64,000 bases of DNA from JABSSA01 sp039984715. Its GTDB lineage: Bacteria; Pseudomonadota; Alphaproteobacteria; Rhodobacterales; Rhodobacteraceae. Shown here one piece after another: positions 20,171 to 29,547 of this stretch. The position numbers and the translations under genes were made by a program. The stretch lies in the NCBI GenBank assembly GCA_039984715.1, contig JBDWUA010000004.1:372001-436000 (forward strand). The letters run 5' to 3'. The notes beneath the pieces were generated by a model that made no database searches, was not told where the DNA came from, and saw nothing but the letters and a program-made list of their open reading frames with translations. Within the stretch, counting starts at the first letter, position 1. Every line of letters starts with the position of its first letter.

Positions 20171-20198
20171 AAGTCGCGCCGGTTTTGCGCGGCTTTTC
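20171..20198 (+). terminator. Probable Rho-independent terminator of xth
   Basis: Stem AAGTCGCGC with GCGCGGCTT (one U-G pair), loop of 7, followed by TT. It starts about 50 bases after the xth stop. The T-tract is short. Confidence 0.6.
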
Positions 20199-20391
20199 AC
20201 CAGATCAGCTAATAATTCGGCGCTTACCTGAGCATTTGTGGCCATCCCGACCGATCAGGTCGCGGGCGGAAAAGGCCGTTAACCTTTGTAAATTATACGC
20301 TCCAAACCTCCAATCACGGGACTGAACACTTGCAACCTTAGCGGTCCTGCGCCATCTAAGCGATCAATAGGCTGATACGAGGGATGTGACG

Positions 20392-21306
20392 ATGGAATTG
20401 AATCTTGGCGCTGCTCCAGACGCGGGCGATCTCATCAAAGATGTGAGCGAACAGGACTTCATGGCTGAGGTGATCGAAGCCTCGATGGAAACACCTGTTA
20501 TCGTTGATTTCTGGGCCCCATGGTGTGGGCCATGTAAAACCCTTGGCCCAATGTTGGAAGACGCCGTCAAAGCCGCAAAAGGTGCGGTTAAGATGGCAAA
20601 GGTCAATGTGGACGAAGCCCAAGGAATCGCAGGTCAGTTGCGTGTGCAGTCTATTCCGACGGTCTATGCCTTTTATAAGGGTCAGCCGGTTGATGGGTTT
20701 CAGGGCGCAGTACCGCAGTCTGAAATTTCAGCCTTTGTTGAACGTGCTATTCAATCAGGTGGTGGGGAATCTCCGGCAGACACATTGAATGACGCTGTTG
20801 ATGCCGCCGAAGAAATGTTGACCGAAGGGGCTGCTGTTGACGCGGCGCAAACTTTTTCCGCCATTTTGGGTGAAGATCCAAATCATGCAGGTGCGTATGG
20901 CGGGCTTGTGCGGTCTCATATCGCGATGGAAGACTTGGATCAGGCCGAAGCCGTTTTGAATGGCGCGCCGGCTGAAATCTCTGATGCGCCCGAACTTGAG
21001 GCAGCAGCGGCGCAAATCGCGTTGGCCCGTCAGGCCGCTGATGCAGGTCCCGTTGGTGATTTGAGAGCGCAAGTCGCAGCCGACGAAAATGATCATCAGG
21101 CACGGTTTGATCTCGCTCAGGCCTTACATGCAGCGGACGAAGCAGAAGAAGCTGTGGATCAATTGCTAGAGATTTTCAGACGTGATCGCGAATGGAATGA
21201 CGGAGCAGCCAAAGCGCAGTTGTTCACGATCTTTGAGGCGCTCAAGCCTACTGATCCTATTGTTTTGGATGGGCGGAGAAAATTAAGCTCAATGATATTT
21301 GCCTGA
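20392..21306 (+). CDS. Thioredoxin-like co-chaperone, CnoX/YbbN family
   Basis: A 304-residue protein. N-terminal thioredoxin domain (about 15-125) with an intact WCGPCK active site (Cys45, Cys48) and the cis-Pro motif QSIPT. The C-terminal half is alpha-helical with TPR-like repeats (EEMLTEGAAVDAAQTFSAIL, DLDQAEAVLN, ADEAEEAVDQLLEIFRRD). This layout is that of YbbN/CnoX, which protects proteins from oxidation and hands them to DnaK or GroEL. In Alphaproteobacteria the active-site cysteines are kept, as here. A GTG six bases upstream is an alternative start. Likely co-transcribed with the Lon-domain gene 28 bases downstream. Confidence 0.88.
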   Translation: MELNLGAAPDAGDLIKDVSEQDFMAEVIEASMETPVIVDFWAPWCGPCKTLGPMLEDAVKAAKGAVKMAKVNVDEAQGIAGQLRVQSIPTVYAFYKGQPVDGFQGAVPQSEISAFVERAIQSGGGESPADTLNDAVDAAEEMLTEGAAVDAAQTFSAILGEDPNHAGAYGGLVRSHIAMEDLDQAEAVLNGAPAEISDAPELEAAAAQIALARQAADAGPVGDLRAQVAADENDHQARFDLAQALHAADEAEEAVDQLLEIFRRDREWNDGAAKAQLFTIFEALKPTDPIVLDGRRKLSSMIFA

Positions 21307-21334
21307 ATCGATCTAACCGCTAGGTTAGTAGAGC

Positions 21335-21979
21335 ATGACAAATTTATCCGATCTCCCCGAAACTATTCCGGTTTTTCCATTGCCGGGGGCCTTGTTGTTG
21401 CCTCGGGCGCGTTTGCCGTTGCATATCTTTGAACCCCGCTATTTGCAGATGCTGGATGACTGCCTGAAAACATCGACGCGCTTGATTGGAATGGTTCAGC
21501 CCAATGAGGTGCCCGGACGTCAGGGGCATGGGTTGCAACGGATCGGATGTGCGGGCCGTTTGACCCAGTTTTCTGAAACCGAAGACAATCGGTATCTGGT
21601 GACTTTGACAGGTATTTCGCGCTTTCGCGTGTTGTCCGAAGTCGAAGGTTTTTCACCATACCGACGGTGCAAAGTGGATTGGAACGGCTTTGACCGCGAC
21701 ATGGGTGACAGCGAAGGTGACACGCGATTTGACCGGCCCGAATTTATGGCTTTGTTAGAACGCTATTTTGACACGCGTGGTCTATCCGCAGATTGGGACA
21801 CGCTGAAAGAAGCAGATGACGAATTGTTGGTGAATTCGCTGTCCATGATGCTGGATTTTGAACCCGAGGATAAACAGGCTTTGCTTGAGGCGCCGTCTTT
21901 GTCGACGCGCCGCGAAACACTGGTGACATTGATTGAATATGCGCTGCTTGGCGGTAGCGAAGGTGAGGTGATGCAATGA
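21335..21979 (+). CDS. Lon N-terminal-type substrate-binding domain protein
   Basis: A 214-residue protein consisting only of the Lon (LonSB, PUA-like) N-domain: IPVFPLPGALLLPRARLPLHIFEPRY at the start (first 20 residues of it are diagnostic), GRLTQFSETEDNRYLVTLTG in the middle, then a helical end. It lacks the ATPase and protease of Lon. The role is unknown; such stand-alone domains may present substrates. The order thioredoxin, Lon-domain, Trm112 is conserved in related genomes as far as I recall. Its stop overlaps the next start as ATGA. Confidence 0.88.
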   Translation: MTNLSDLPETIPVFPLPGALLLPRARLPLHIFEPRYLQMLDDCLKTSTRLIGMVQPNEVPGRQGHGLQRIGCAGRLTQFSETEDNRYLVTLTGISRFRVLSEVEGFSPYRRCKVDWNGFDRDMGDSEGDTRFDRPEFMALLERYFDTRGLSADWDTLKEADDELLVNSLSMMLDFEPEDKQALLEAPSLSTRRETLVTLIEYALLGGSEGEVMQ

Positions 21980-22152
21980 GCAATACGTGGGATCGCCGGA
22001 TGTTAGAGGCGTTGGTTTGCCCGATTTCGCAAAACCCACTACGCTATGACGCAGAACGCAGCGAACTGATCTCGGAAAGCATGAATTTGGCATATCCGAT
22101 CCGCAATGGAATCCCGGTCATGCTGGAAGACGAAGCCCGAAATCTGGAATAA
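21976..22152 (+). CDS. Trm112-like small protein (YcaR family)
   Basis: A 58-residue protein, too short for most ORF cut-offs. It reads MLEALVCPISQNPLRYD, then SESMNLAYPIRNGIPVML, which is the signature of the Trm112/YcaR family. The family partners methyltransferases or binds metal in some members. Here only one cysteine (in the CP pair) is left of the four found in zinc-binding members. It overlaps the stop of the Lon-domain gene by 4 nt (ATGA), so the two are coupled. It is convergent with the ubiquinone hydroxylase gene, 3 bases away. Confidence 0.88.
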   Translation: MSNTWDRRMLEALVCPISQNPLRYDAERSELISESMNLAYPIRNGIPVMLEDEARNLE

Positions 22153-22155
22153 CGA

Positions 22156-23400
22156 TCACCGCATCAGCTGCGGTAATTCACCAGTCAAACCTGCGGCCTC
22201 GCGGATAAAGTTGCGGCGCAGGCCGGGCAAGCCGTCGATGATGCCCATTCCCAAATCACGTCCAATCCGCAACAGCGGGTTGTCGTTTGAAAACAATCGA
22301 TTGAACCCGTCCGTGGCCATGGCAAGGGTCGTGTTGTCAAACCTGCGCCATTCCTCATAGCGACGCAGAACCGGAACAGCGCCCAAATCTTCGCCGCGAT
22401 GCCGTGCTTCGCTTAATATTTGGGCGAGGGCCGCAATGTCACGCAGACCCGCGTTCAAGCCTTGCCCCGAAATTGGATGCACCCCGTGCGCTGCGTCACC
22501 GACCAAGGCAACCCGTGGGGCGATCATGTTCTGCGCAAGCGAAAGCGACAAAGGATAGGTGAACCGATCCCCAGCCAATTTGATCTGCCCAAGGAAATCG
22601 CCAAACCGTGGGCGCAACATCATCAGGTATTCATCTTCGGGCAGCTCATTGAACAAACCCGCATTCGCATCGGTTTCGGACCAAACAATCGAACTTTTGT
22701 TTCCGGGCAGCGGTAAAATGGCTAGTGGCCCCGCAGGCATAAAGAATTGGTGCGCAACTCCATTGTGGGGCAGTTCATGTTCGATGGCCGTAACCAATGC
22801 CGTTTGGCCGTAACGCCAGCCCGTGCGTTTGATGGCGCTGCGCTGCGCCACGCCGCTGCCACGCCCATCTGCCCCAACAATCAACAGCGTGTTTAACGTT
22901 GTGCCGTCATCAAGAACAACGGACACACCGCCCGGTTGGCTGTCTTGCGACACAACAGTCTTGGGGGCCAGATGTGTGATCAACGGCGCGTTCGCGATGG
23001 CCTTTAACAGAACAGGGCGCAGGTGCCGGTCTTCGATCATATGCCCCATCGGGCCTTCTTCGATCTCGGTATGGCTGAAATGCATGAAGAAAGGCGACGG
23101 ACCTTCCCCGGCGCGGCCATCGCTGACTTTGATGTCCAGAATGGGTTGGGCGTTGTCTGCTAAATCATCCCACAGGCCCAATGCCTTAAACATCCGGCAT
23201 GAGGTCAAAGCCAAGGCATAGCTGCGCCCATCAAAGGTTGGATTTTCGTGCGCGGTTTTGGGAAGGGCGTCTATCAATGTGACGCGCAAACCATCCCGCA
23301 CCAGCGCCAAGGCCAGTGTCGCACCATTCAACCCACCACCAACAATGATTACGTCTGCATCCCGTGTCATAGCTTTGGATATGGGGCGAGGCTTTGCCAT
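22156..23400 (-). CDS. Ubiquinone-biosynthesis FAD monooxygenase, UbiH/UbiF/Coq6 family
   Basis: A 414-residue flavoprotein hydroxylase. FAD-binding GxGxxG is in VIIVGGGLNGATLALAL (about 18-34), the middle DG motif is VGADGRGSGVA, and the second FAD motif GDAAHGVHPISGQGLNAG is near 290, all typical for UbiH/Coq6. These enzymes hydroxylate the ring in coenzyme Q synthesis with FAD, NAD(P)H and O2. Which position it modifies cannot be read from the sequence. The first ATG has a fair ribosome site; an ATG at 23370 is possible. Confidence 0.9.
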   Translation of the reverse strand: MAKPRPISKAMTRDADVIIVGGGLNGATLALALVRDGLRVTLIDALPKTAHENPTFDGRSYALALTSCRMFKALGLWDDLADNAQPILDIKVSDGRAGEGPSPFFMHFSHTEIEEGPMGHMIEDRHLRPVLLKAIANAPLITHLAPKTVVSQDSQPGGVSVVLDDGTTLNTLLIVGADGRGSGVAQRSAIKRTGWRYGQTALVTAIEHELPHNGVAHQFFMPAGPLAILPLPGNKSSIVWSETDANAGLFNELPEDEYLMMLRPRFGDFLGQIKLAGDRFTYPLSLSLAQNMIAPRVALVGDAAHGVHPISGQGLNAGLRDIAALAQILSEARHRGEDLGAVPVLRRYEEWRRFDNTTLAMATDGFNRLFSNDNPLLRIGRDLGMGIIDGLPGLRRNFIREAAGLTGELPQLMR

Positions 23401-23452
23401 TGTCCATGCGCCTTCGTGCCGCTACCGTTGACTTTAACTGGAAGGAATACAG

Positions 23453-24790
23453 ATGCAGCATTGGCTGGCCATGGGCCTCGCAGATTTGGGACGCGGCATT
23501 GAAGCAGGTGACATTGACCCAGTTGCTTTGACGCAAACGTATCTGGATGCAATCGACACACATGATGTGCGGGACAAGGTCTATTCCGTTGTCACCGCAG
23601 AACGCGCAATGGCCGAAGCCGAAGCCGCCGCGCATCGCGCGCGCATTGGTCAACGGCTGTCGTTGGTTGATGGCGTGCCGATCAGTTGGAAAGACCTGTT
23701 TGATACGGCTGATATTGTCACCGAAGCTGGATCCAAACTGTTGGCAGGACGAACCCCAAAGAAGGACGCGTTGGTCATACAAAATGCGTCGGCCAGCGGT
23801 TTAGTTTGCCTTGGCAAAACCCATATGAGCGAACTGGCGTTTTCTGGATTGGGCTATAATCCGTCAACAGCCACACCACCGTGTGTCAATGACGCAAGCG
23901 CCGTGCCGGGTGGGTCGTCCTCAGGGGCAGGGGCGTCTGTTGCGTTTGGACTGGCAGCGGCTGCCATTGGATCGGACACTGGCGGGTCTGTCCGAATCCC
24001 GTCGGCATGGAACGACCTTGTGGGGTTAAAAACAACGTCTGGACGGATCAGCCTTGAGGGTGTCGTGCCCTTGTGCCTTGAGTTCGATACCGTGGGTCCT
24101 TTGACGCGCACGGTTGAAGACGCGGCGATTTTGATGGCCGCAATGGAAGGACGCAAACCCGCGGATTTGCGCGGTGCAACCCTGAAGGGGCGGCGATTTG
24201 GGCTTTTGCAAAGTGTGGTTCTGGACGACCTGCGCGATGCACCTGCCGCCGCATATGAAAATGCGGTTGATCGTCTTCGCCAAGCGGGGGCAGTTTTTGA
24301 AAAGGTCGACGTCCCAGAACTTGAAGGCCCAGACGGGGCTATGGCACTCTCCGGTCCCTTGTTTCCGGGCGAAGCCTATGGATTGTGGCGCGAGATCATC
24401 GAAGCACATCCAGAGGCTATGTATGAAGAAATCCTTGAACGTTTTCGCATTGGCTTAAAATTTTCTGCGCCTGATTATGTGGCGGCATGGGCGCGTATTC
24501 GTGCGGCGCGGACGGCTTATGATCAGAAAACGGCGGGATTTGACGCCATTCTGGCCCCAACTGCACCTATTTTGCCGCCCAACCTAGAGCGGCTTTTGAC
24601 GGACGCAGAATACTATAAAACCGAGAATTTGCTGGCGTTGCGCAATACACGGGTCGGCAACTTGATGGGGCTGTGTGCGTTGACCTTGCCCACGGGGGTG
24701 CCCAGCTGTGGGATCATGCTGATGGGTAAGCCCAATTGCGAAGAAGCGCTGCTGCGCATTGGGGCCGCTGCTCAAGAGGCGCTTTCATAA
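23453..24790 (+). CDS. Amidase (amidase signature family)
   Basis: A 445-residue enzyme of the amidase signature family. The Ser-cisSer-Lys triad is visible: Lys80 in SWKDLFD, the cis-Ser at about 155 in GGSSSGAG, and the nucleophile Ser179 in DTGGSVRIP. Residues 74-330 form the core. The substrate is unknown: the family includes GatA, acylamide hydrolases and urea amidolyase parts, but without gatB/gatC nearby this is not the tRNA amidotransferase. Good AAGGAA ribosome site. The next gene, an aminotransferase, lies 115 bases downstream on the same strand. Confidence 0.9.
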   Translation: MQHWLAMGLADLGRGIEAGDIDPVALTQTYLDAIDTHDVRDKVYSVVTAERAMAEAEAAAHRARIGQRLSLVDGVPISWKDLFDTADIVTEAGSKLLAGRTPKKDALVIQNASASGLVCLGKTHMSELAFSGLGYNPSTATPPCVNDASAVPGGSSSGAGASVAFGLAAAAIGSDTGGSVRIPSAWNDLVGLKTTSGRISLEGVVPLCLEFDTVGPLTRTVEDAAILMAAMEGRKPADLRGATLKGRRFGLLQSVVLDDLRDAPAAAYENAVDRLRQAGAVFEKVDVPELEGPDGAMALSGPLFPGEAYGLWREIIEAHPEAMYEEILERFRIGLKFSAPDYVAAWARIRAARTAYDQKTAGFDAILAPTAPILPPNLERLLTDAEYYKTENLLALRNTRVGNLMGLCALTLPTGVPSCGIMLMGKPNCEEALLRIGAAAQEALS

Positions 24791-24905
24791 GCGGCGCAAA
24801 TGCCACAATGCGCCAGCATCCTCCGCTTTTTCTGGACGCAGGACTCTGCCTTGGGTTAGTTTGACCCCAACGGGGCGTTAATGACCCTGGACAGAGGCAG
24901 TATTG

Positions 24906-26090
24906 ATGGACCTACCCGAGCGGTTTTCGAACCTTCCGGCTTACGCATTTCCGCGCCTGCGCGCGCTGTTGGATCATCACGCGCCCGGTGGCGACGTGGT
25001 GCATATGACCATCGGCGAACCAAAACATGCGTTCCCGGCGTGGGTCAACGACGTAATTGTCGAACATGCTCAGGGGTTTAACCGATATCCGCCAAATGAA
25101 GGCGCGCCCGAATTGCGCAGCGCCTTTACCGGATGGCTCAAGCGTCGTTACGGCGTTGAAAAAGATCCAGACGTCCACGTGATGCCCCTGAACGGGACAC
25201 GCGAGGGGCTTTATAACATCGCAATGGCACTAAGCCCTGAAACAAAGAACGGCAAACGCCCGGCCATTTTGATGCCCAACCCGTTCTATCAGGTCTATAT
25301 GCTTGCGGCGATTTCCGCAGAAGCTGACCCCGTTTTGGTGCCTGCAACGGCGCAAACAGGGCATTTGCCAGATTTTGCAGGGCTTGATCGCGATGTGTTG
25401 GATCGCACCACGGGTGTTTACATCTGTTCGCCAGCCAACCCACAGGGCGCTGTTGCGGATCAAACCTATTGGGCGGATTTGTTGGCCTTGGCCGAACAGC
25501 ATGATTTCCAGATTTATGCTGACGAATGCTATTCCGAGATTTATCGCGGTGCGGCGCCTGTTGGTATTTTGGAGGTCGCCAACGCAGTTGGGGCAGACCC
25601 AGAACGCGTTGTTGCATTTCATTCGCTGTCCAAACGGTCCAACCTTCCGGGCCTGCGTTCGGGATTTGTGACAGGTGGCCCACGCACCATGCGCGAAATA
25701 CGCCAATTGCGCACCTACGCGGGCACGCCCTTGCCTTTGCCCCTGCAAATGGCGGCGGCGCGTGTGTGGGAAGACGAAGCCCATGTCATCGAAAACCGCG
25801 CTTTGTATCTTGAGAAATTCGAAGCGGCGGATCGTATTCTGGGCAATGTCCCCGGCTACATGAAACCAGAAGCCGGGTTTTTCCTATGGCTGCCGGTCGA
25901 AGACGGTGAACTGGCCGCTTTGCGGTTGTGGCAGGAAACAGGTGTTCGCGTTCTTCCGGGCGCGTATCTGGCCAGAGAAGTTGACGGGTTTAATCCCGGA
26001 CAAGGATTCATTCGGGCCGCAATGGTGGCCCCAAAAACCGAGATGGAGCGGGGCCTCGAGGCCATTCGCGATACCATCTACGGCGCATAA
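24906..26090 (+). CDS. Class I/II aminotransferase, DapC-like
   Basis: A 394-residue PLP-dependent aminotransferase of class I/II. Seen: TIGEPKHAFP near the start, MPNPFYQVY, the SPANPQGAV loop that holds the PLP ring, YADECYSEI with the PLP-binding Asp, SLSKRSNLPGLRSG with the Schiff-base lysine, and the final RAAMV with the carboxylate-binding Arg region. Related Rhodobacterales and betaproteobacterial proteins are annotated as succinyldiaminopimelate transaminase (DapC), which would put it in lysine and cell-wall synthesis; the link to ftsK supports but does not prove that. ATG chosen over the TTG one codon upstream. Confidence 0.85.
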   Translation: MDLPERFSNLPAYAFPRLRALLDHHAPGGDVVHMTIGEPKHAFPAWVNDVIVEHAQGFNRYPPNEGAPELRSAFTGWLKRRYGVEKDPDVHVMPLNGTREGLYNIAMALSPETKNGKRPAILMPNPFYQVYMLAAISAEADPVLVPATAQTGHLPDFAGLDRDVLDRTTGVYICSPANPQGAVADQTYWADLLALAEQHDFQIYADECYSEIYRGAAPVGILEVANAVGADPERVVAFHSLSKRSNLPGLRSGFVTGGPRTMREIRQLRTYAGTPLPLPLQMAAARVWEDEAHVIENRALYLEKFEAADRILGNVPGYMKPEAGFFLWLPVEDGELAALRLWQETGVRVLPGAYLAREVDGFNPGQGFIRAAMVAPKTEMERGLEAIRDTIYGA

Positions 26091-26112
26091 AAAAGTGAGA
26101 CGAGGCAAAACA

Positions 26113-28971
26113 ATGGCGATTATTGGTGACCGTGAACCCTTTTTGGATAGCCAGATGCAGGCCGCTGTCGAACGACGCAGCAAGGAACTGATTGGCATCG
26201 CGCTATTGCTTTTGGGGCTGGTGACTGCAGCAATGCTGTGGAGCTATTCACCCGAAGATCCAAATTGGCTGGTGTCCACTGATGCGCCGGTTCAGAATCT
26301 GTTGGGTCGTTTTGGGGCGTCTGTTGCTGCACCTTTGTCGATGATTGCAGGGCAGGGTGCATGGGGTATCGCGCTAGTATTGCTGGTGTGGGGCGTTCGG
26401 TTTTCGGCGCATACCGGGCAAGAACGCGCATTGGGCCGAGTCATTTTCGCGCCGATTTGGATTGCATGCGCCTCTATTTACGCCGCAACTTTGACACCGG
26501 GTCCGATTTGGGCTGAAACGCACAGCTTTGGTTTGGGCGGATTGTTCGGCGACACAGTTATGGCCGTTATCCTGACTGTTCTGCCGTTTGGATCGATCCT
26601 TGCCATTAAATTGATGTCCCTTGTCATGGCCGTCGCGATCATCGGGTTTGGCGCATTTGTTCTGGGCTTTACCCGTCCCGAATTGGCTCGCATCGGGCGC
26701 TTTTTGTTGCTTGGCCTGATTATGTTCTATGCGACTTTGATGACCTTGTTGGGGCGCACTGCGTCAGGCGCGTATGGCGCTGCACGCAATGTTCACGCAC
26801 GTCAATCAGAACGTCGCGCGGCCAAACTGACGGCTGCTCAGGATGAAATTGCAACCGAGGACTACGCGCAAGCGTGGGATGAAGAAGAGGCCGTAGAAGA
26901 CGCCGCCGTGCCCAAAACAGGTTTGCTGGCGCGTATGCCGTCTTTGATCCGTCGTGCCGAACCCCTGCCGGAACCTGAACTTGTGGAACCTGTATTTGAT
27001 GCAGAAGACATTCCGGCCCCCGGCGAAGACCGCATCAAGGCCAAAATCGCAGATGTCATTAAATCGCGTGTGCGTAAGGTTCCTGTTCTTAGCATCGATA
27101 ACGTGACACCCTTGACTCGTGGCCGCGGACGTGGACCAGATCCGCTTATTCTTGACACATCCCCATCAGCTGGCCGCGAAGAACCACCACTGACAAATGA
27201 TCCCGCAATGCAACCTCAGTATTCGGAATATGATCACAGCGTTGCAGACACAGCGTTTGACGTGGTTGATCCAATGCCTGACGCGATTGATCCCATGCAT
27301 GGCGATGCCTTTCCGGCGGCGTCGCGTCCTGCGCCTGTGATCCCAGTGGCTGAACCGCGCAAAGTTGTGCAACAGCCCGCCCGAAAAGTCATTCAACCGT
27401 CCAAACGTGCCCAAGCAGAAGCGCAGCCATCGCTAAGCTTTGAAGATTCTCAGCAGACGTATGATTTGCCACCGCTGAATTTGTTGGAAGATGCGTCAAC
27501 GATCCAGCGCACACATCTAAGCGATGAAGCGTTGGAAGAAAACGCGCGCATGCTGGAATCGGTTCTGGATGATTATGGCGTCAAAGGGGATATCGTCAGT
27601 GTACGTCCTGGGCCTGTTGTCACGATGTACGAACTTGAACCTGCACCCGGTTTGAAAGCCAGCCGCGTGATCGGGTTGGCCGATGATATCGCGCGATCGA
27701 TGGCCGCATTGTCCGCGCGGGTGTCTACCGTACCCGGACGGTCCGTCATCGGTATCGAATTGCCGAACGAAAACCGGGAACGTGTGCTTTTGCGCGAAAT
27801 CCTCTCGGCACGCGAGTTTGGCGACAGCAACATGAAATTGCCTTTGGCCTTGGGCAAAGACATTGGCGGCGATTCCGTTGTCGCGAACCTTGCCAAAATG
27901 CCTCACCTGTTGATTGCGGGTACGACGGGTTCAGGTAAATCGGTTGCGATCAACACGATGATCTTGTCGCTGTTGTTCAAACTGACCCCCGAAGATTGCC
28001 GCCTGATCATGATCGATCCAAAGATGCTGGAACTCAGCGTTTATGACGGCATTCCACATCTTCTGTCCCCTGTTGTGACAGACCCGAAAAAGGCGGTTGT
28101 CGCCTTGAAATGGGTCGTTGGGGAAATGGAAGAACGGTATCGCAAGATGTCCAAAATGGGCGTGCGCAATATCGACGGATATAACGGTCGTGTCGCCGAA
28201 GCATTGGCAAAAGGCGATTTGTTTTCGCGCACTGTGCAAACCGGGTTTGACGACGACACCGGCGAACCCGTGTTCGAGACTGAAGAATTCGAACCTAAGA
28301 AACTGCCCTATATCGTCGTTATCGTCGACGAGATGGCTGATTTGATGATGGTCGCGGGTAAAGAAATCGAAGCCTGCATTCAGCGCTTGGCGCAAATGGC
28401 GCGTGCCTCGGGTATTCACTTGATTATGGCCACACAGCGTCCATCGGTGGACGTCATCACGGGTACGATCAAGGCGAACTTCCCCACACGGATTTCGTTC
28501 CAAGTGACATCGAAAATCGACAGCCGCACGATCCTTGGCGAAATGGGGGCCGAACAATTGTTGGGCATGGGCGATATGCTGTACATGGCGGGCGGTGCGA
28601 AAATCACTCGGTGCCACGGCCCATTTGTTTCGGATGAAGAAGTCGAGGAAATCGTCAACCACCTCAAGGCCTATGGGCCACCTGAATATGTGGGCGGTGT
28701 GGTCGAAGGCCCAACCGACGACAAAGCAGGCGGCATCGATGCAGTGCTTGGTCTGAACACAGGCGGGAACACCAACGGCGAAGACGCATTGTATGATCAG
28801 GCGGTTGCTATTGTGATCAAGGATCGCAAATGTTCGACATCCTATATCCAGCGTAAATTGGCCATTGGTTACAACAAGGCGGCGCGTCTTGTTGAGCAAA
28901 TGGAAGACGAAAGCATCGTCAGTTCCGCCAATCACGTCGGGAAAAGAGAAATCTTAATCCCGGAACAATAG
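26113..28971 (+). CDS. ftsK: DNA translocase FtsK
   Basis: A 952-residue protein. Four or so membrane helices lie in the first 190 residues (LIGIALLLLGLVTAAMLW, WGIALVLLVWGV and others), then an acidic, proline-rich linker to about 450. The motor follows with Walker A GTTGSGKS, Walker B VVIVDEMADLMM and FPTRISFQV. The gamma winged-helix at the end (SYIQRKLAIGYNKAARLVEQ) reads the KOPS-type polar DNA signals. FtsK anchors at the division septum and pumps chromosome ends to XerCD at dif. CGAGG precedes the start 22 bases after the aminotransferase; longer in-frame reading into that gene is not real. Confidence 0.97.
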   Translation: MAIIGDREPFLDSQMQAAVERRSKELIGIALLLLGLVTAAMLWSYSPEDPNWLVSTDAPVQNLLGRFGASVAAPLSMIAGQGAWGIALVLLVWGVRFSAHTGQERALGRVIFAPIWIACASIYAATLTPGPIWAETHSFGLGGLFGDTVMAVILTVLPFGSILAIKLMSLVMAVAIIGFGAFVLGFTRPELARIGRFLLLGLIMFYATLMTLLGRTASGAYGAARNVHARQSERRAAKLTAAQDEIATEDYAQAWDEEEAVEDAAVPKTGLLARMPSLIRRAEPLPEPELVEPVFDAEDIPAPGEDRIKAKIADVIKSRVRKVPVLSIDNVTPLTRGRGRGPDPLILDTSPSAGREEPPLTNDPAMQPQYSEYDHSVADTAFDVVDPMPDAIDPMHGDAFPAASRPAPVIPVAEPRKVVQQPARKVIQPSKRAQAEAQPSLSFEDSQQTYDLPPLNLLEDASTIQRTHLSDEALEENARMLESVLDDYGVKGDIVSVRPGPVVTMYELEPAPGLKASRVIGLADDIARSMAALSARVSTVPGRSVIGIELPNENRERVLLREILSAREFGDSNMKLPLALGKDIGGDSVVANLAKMPHLLIAGTTGSGKSVAINTMILSLLFKLTPEDCRLIMIDPKMLELSVYDGIPHLLSPVVTDPKKAVVALKWVVGEMEERYRKMSKMGVRNIDGYNGRVAEALAKGDLFSRTVQTGFDDDTGEPVFETEEFEPKKLPYIVVIVDEMADLMMVAGKEIEACIQRLAQMARASGIHLIMATQRPSVDVITGTIKANFPTRISFQVTSKIDSRTILGEMGAEQLLGMGDMLYMAGGAKITRCHGPFVSDEEVEEIVNHLKAYGPPEYVGGVVEGPTDDKAGGIDAVLGLNTGGNTNGEDALYDQAVAIVIKDRKCSTSYIQRKLAIGYNKAARLVEQMEDESIVSSANHVGKREILIPEQ

Positions 28972-29004
28972 CGCTCCATTGGGACCACACCCCGGTGCGC
29001 ATAA

Positions 29005-29045
29005 CGCAAAGCAGGGCCATCAAAATCGGATAGCCCCGCTTTGCG
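29005..29045. terminator. Inverted repeat between convergent ftsK and an unknown gene
   Basis: 13-nt arms CGCAAAGCAGGGC and GCCCCGCTTTGCG with one mismatch and a 15-base loop, placed between two converging stop codons. There is no clear T-tract on either side, so it may act as a two-way terminator or be an RNA-stabilising hairpin. Confidence 0.5.
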
Positions 29046-29055
29046 GCATTTCTAA

Positions 29056-29547
29056 TTAATGAAGTGTCGTTGGTTGTGGCCGCGTGAGCGGCGCATCGTT
29101 CATCATGTGCCGAGGTGCGCACAGGTGCATGCGCTTCAGGGCAAGGCCAAAATCTGTGGCCAGTGACGTGACCAAAGGTGCAACATCAGCGCGCACCAAC
29201 AAGGTTGCAATAAACATCGCGTCGTCCCGATCACCTGTCGCGGCCGTTCCGATGAAATTCGCAAAACAAGATTCGTCCGATCCCAGACATTTGCAATGCA
29301 CCGAATGCCGCATCAGCGGTCTTCGCCCATGCTGAGAACAAAGCCGAAATAGGTCCTCGAACGTCTGTATCGCCTTGCGACCCTGATCAGCGCCCAGATG
29401 GGACGCAAAGTCGTTCCAGACACTTGCCTGAGATTCTGGTCCATCACACCACAGTCGCAAATAGATGACCGAAGCCGCTTCAACCCCATCAAGTTCAGTG
29501 ATGAAACCGACAGGTGCGCCGCCACGTTTTTGCTGTGCGCTGTTCAT
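29056..29547 (-). CDS. Unknown protein encoded with hemP
   Basis: A 163-residue soluble protein of no family I recognise. It is rich in His and Cys in the middle and C-terminal parts (SQHGRRPLMRHSVHCKCLGS, and LCAPRHMMNDAP near the end), which could bind metal or heme. There is no signal peptide or membrane helix. Its start overlaps the hemP stop as ATGA, so it is translated with hemP. That and the His/Cys pattern suggest a job in iron or heme handling; this is inference. The alternative is a general conserved protein of Rhodobacterales whose place next to hemP is chance. Confidence 0.65.
   Translation of the reverse strand: MNSAQQKRGGAPVGFITELDGVEAASVIYLRLWCDGPESQASVWNDFASHLGADQGRKAIQTFEDLFRLCSQHGRRPLMRHSVHCKCLGSDESCFANFIGTAATGDRDDAMFIATLLVRADVAPLVTSLATDFGLALKRMHLCAPRHMMNDAPLTRPQPTTLH

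Noticed and set aside
25906..26112. In-frame open extension before ftsK
   Set aside because: It lies inside the aminotransferase gene; the ribosome site and membrane-protein start are at 26113.
27931..28935. 334-codon open frame on the minus strand inside ftsK
   Set aside because: It is a shadow of the strongly conserved FtsK motor domain on the other strand.
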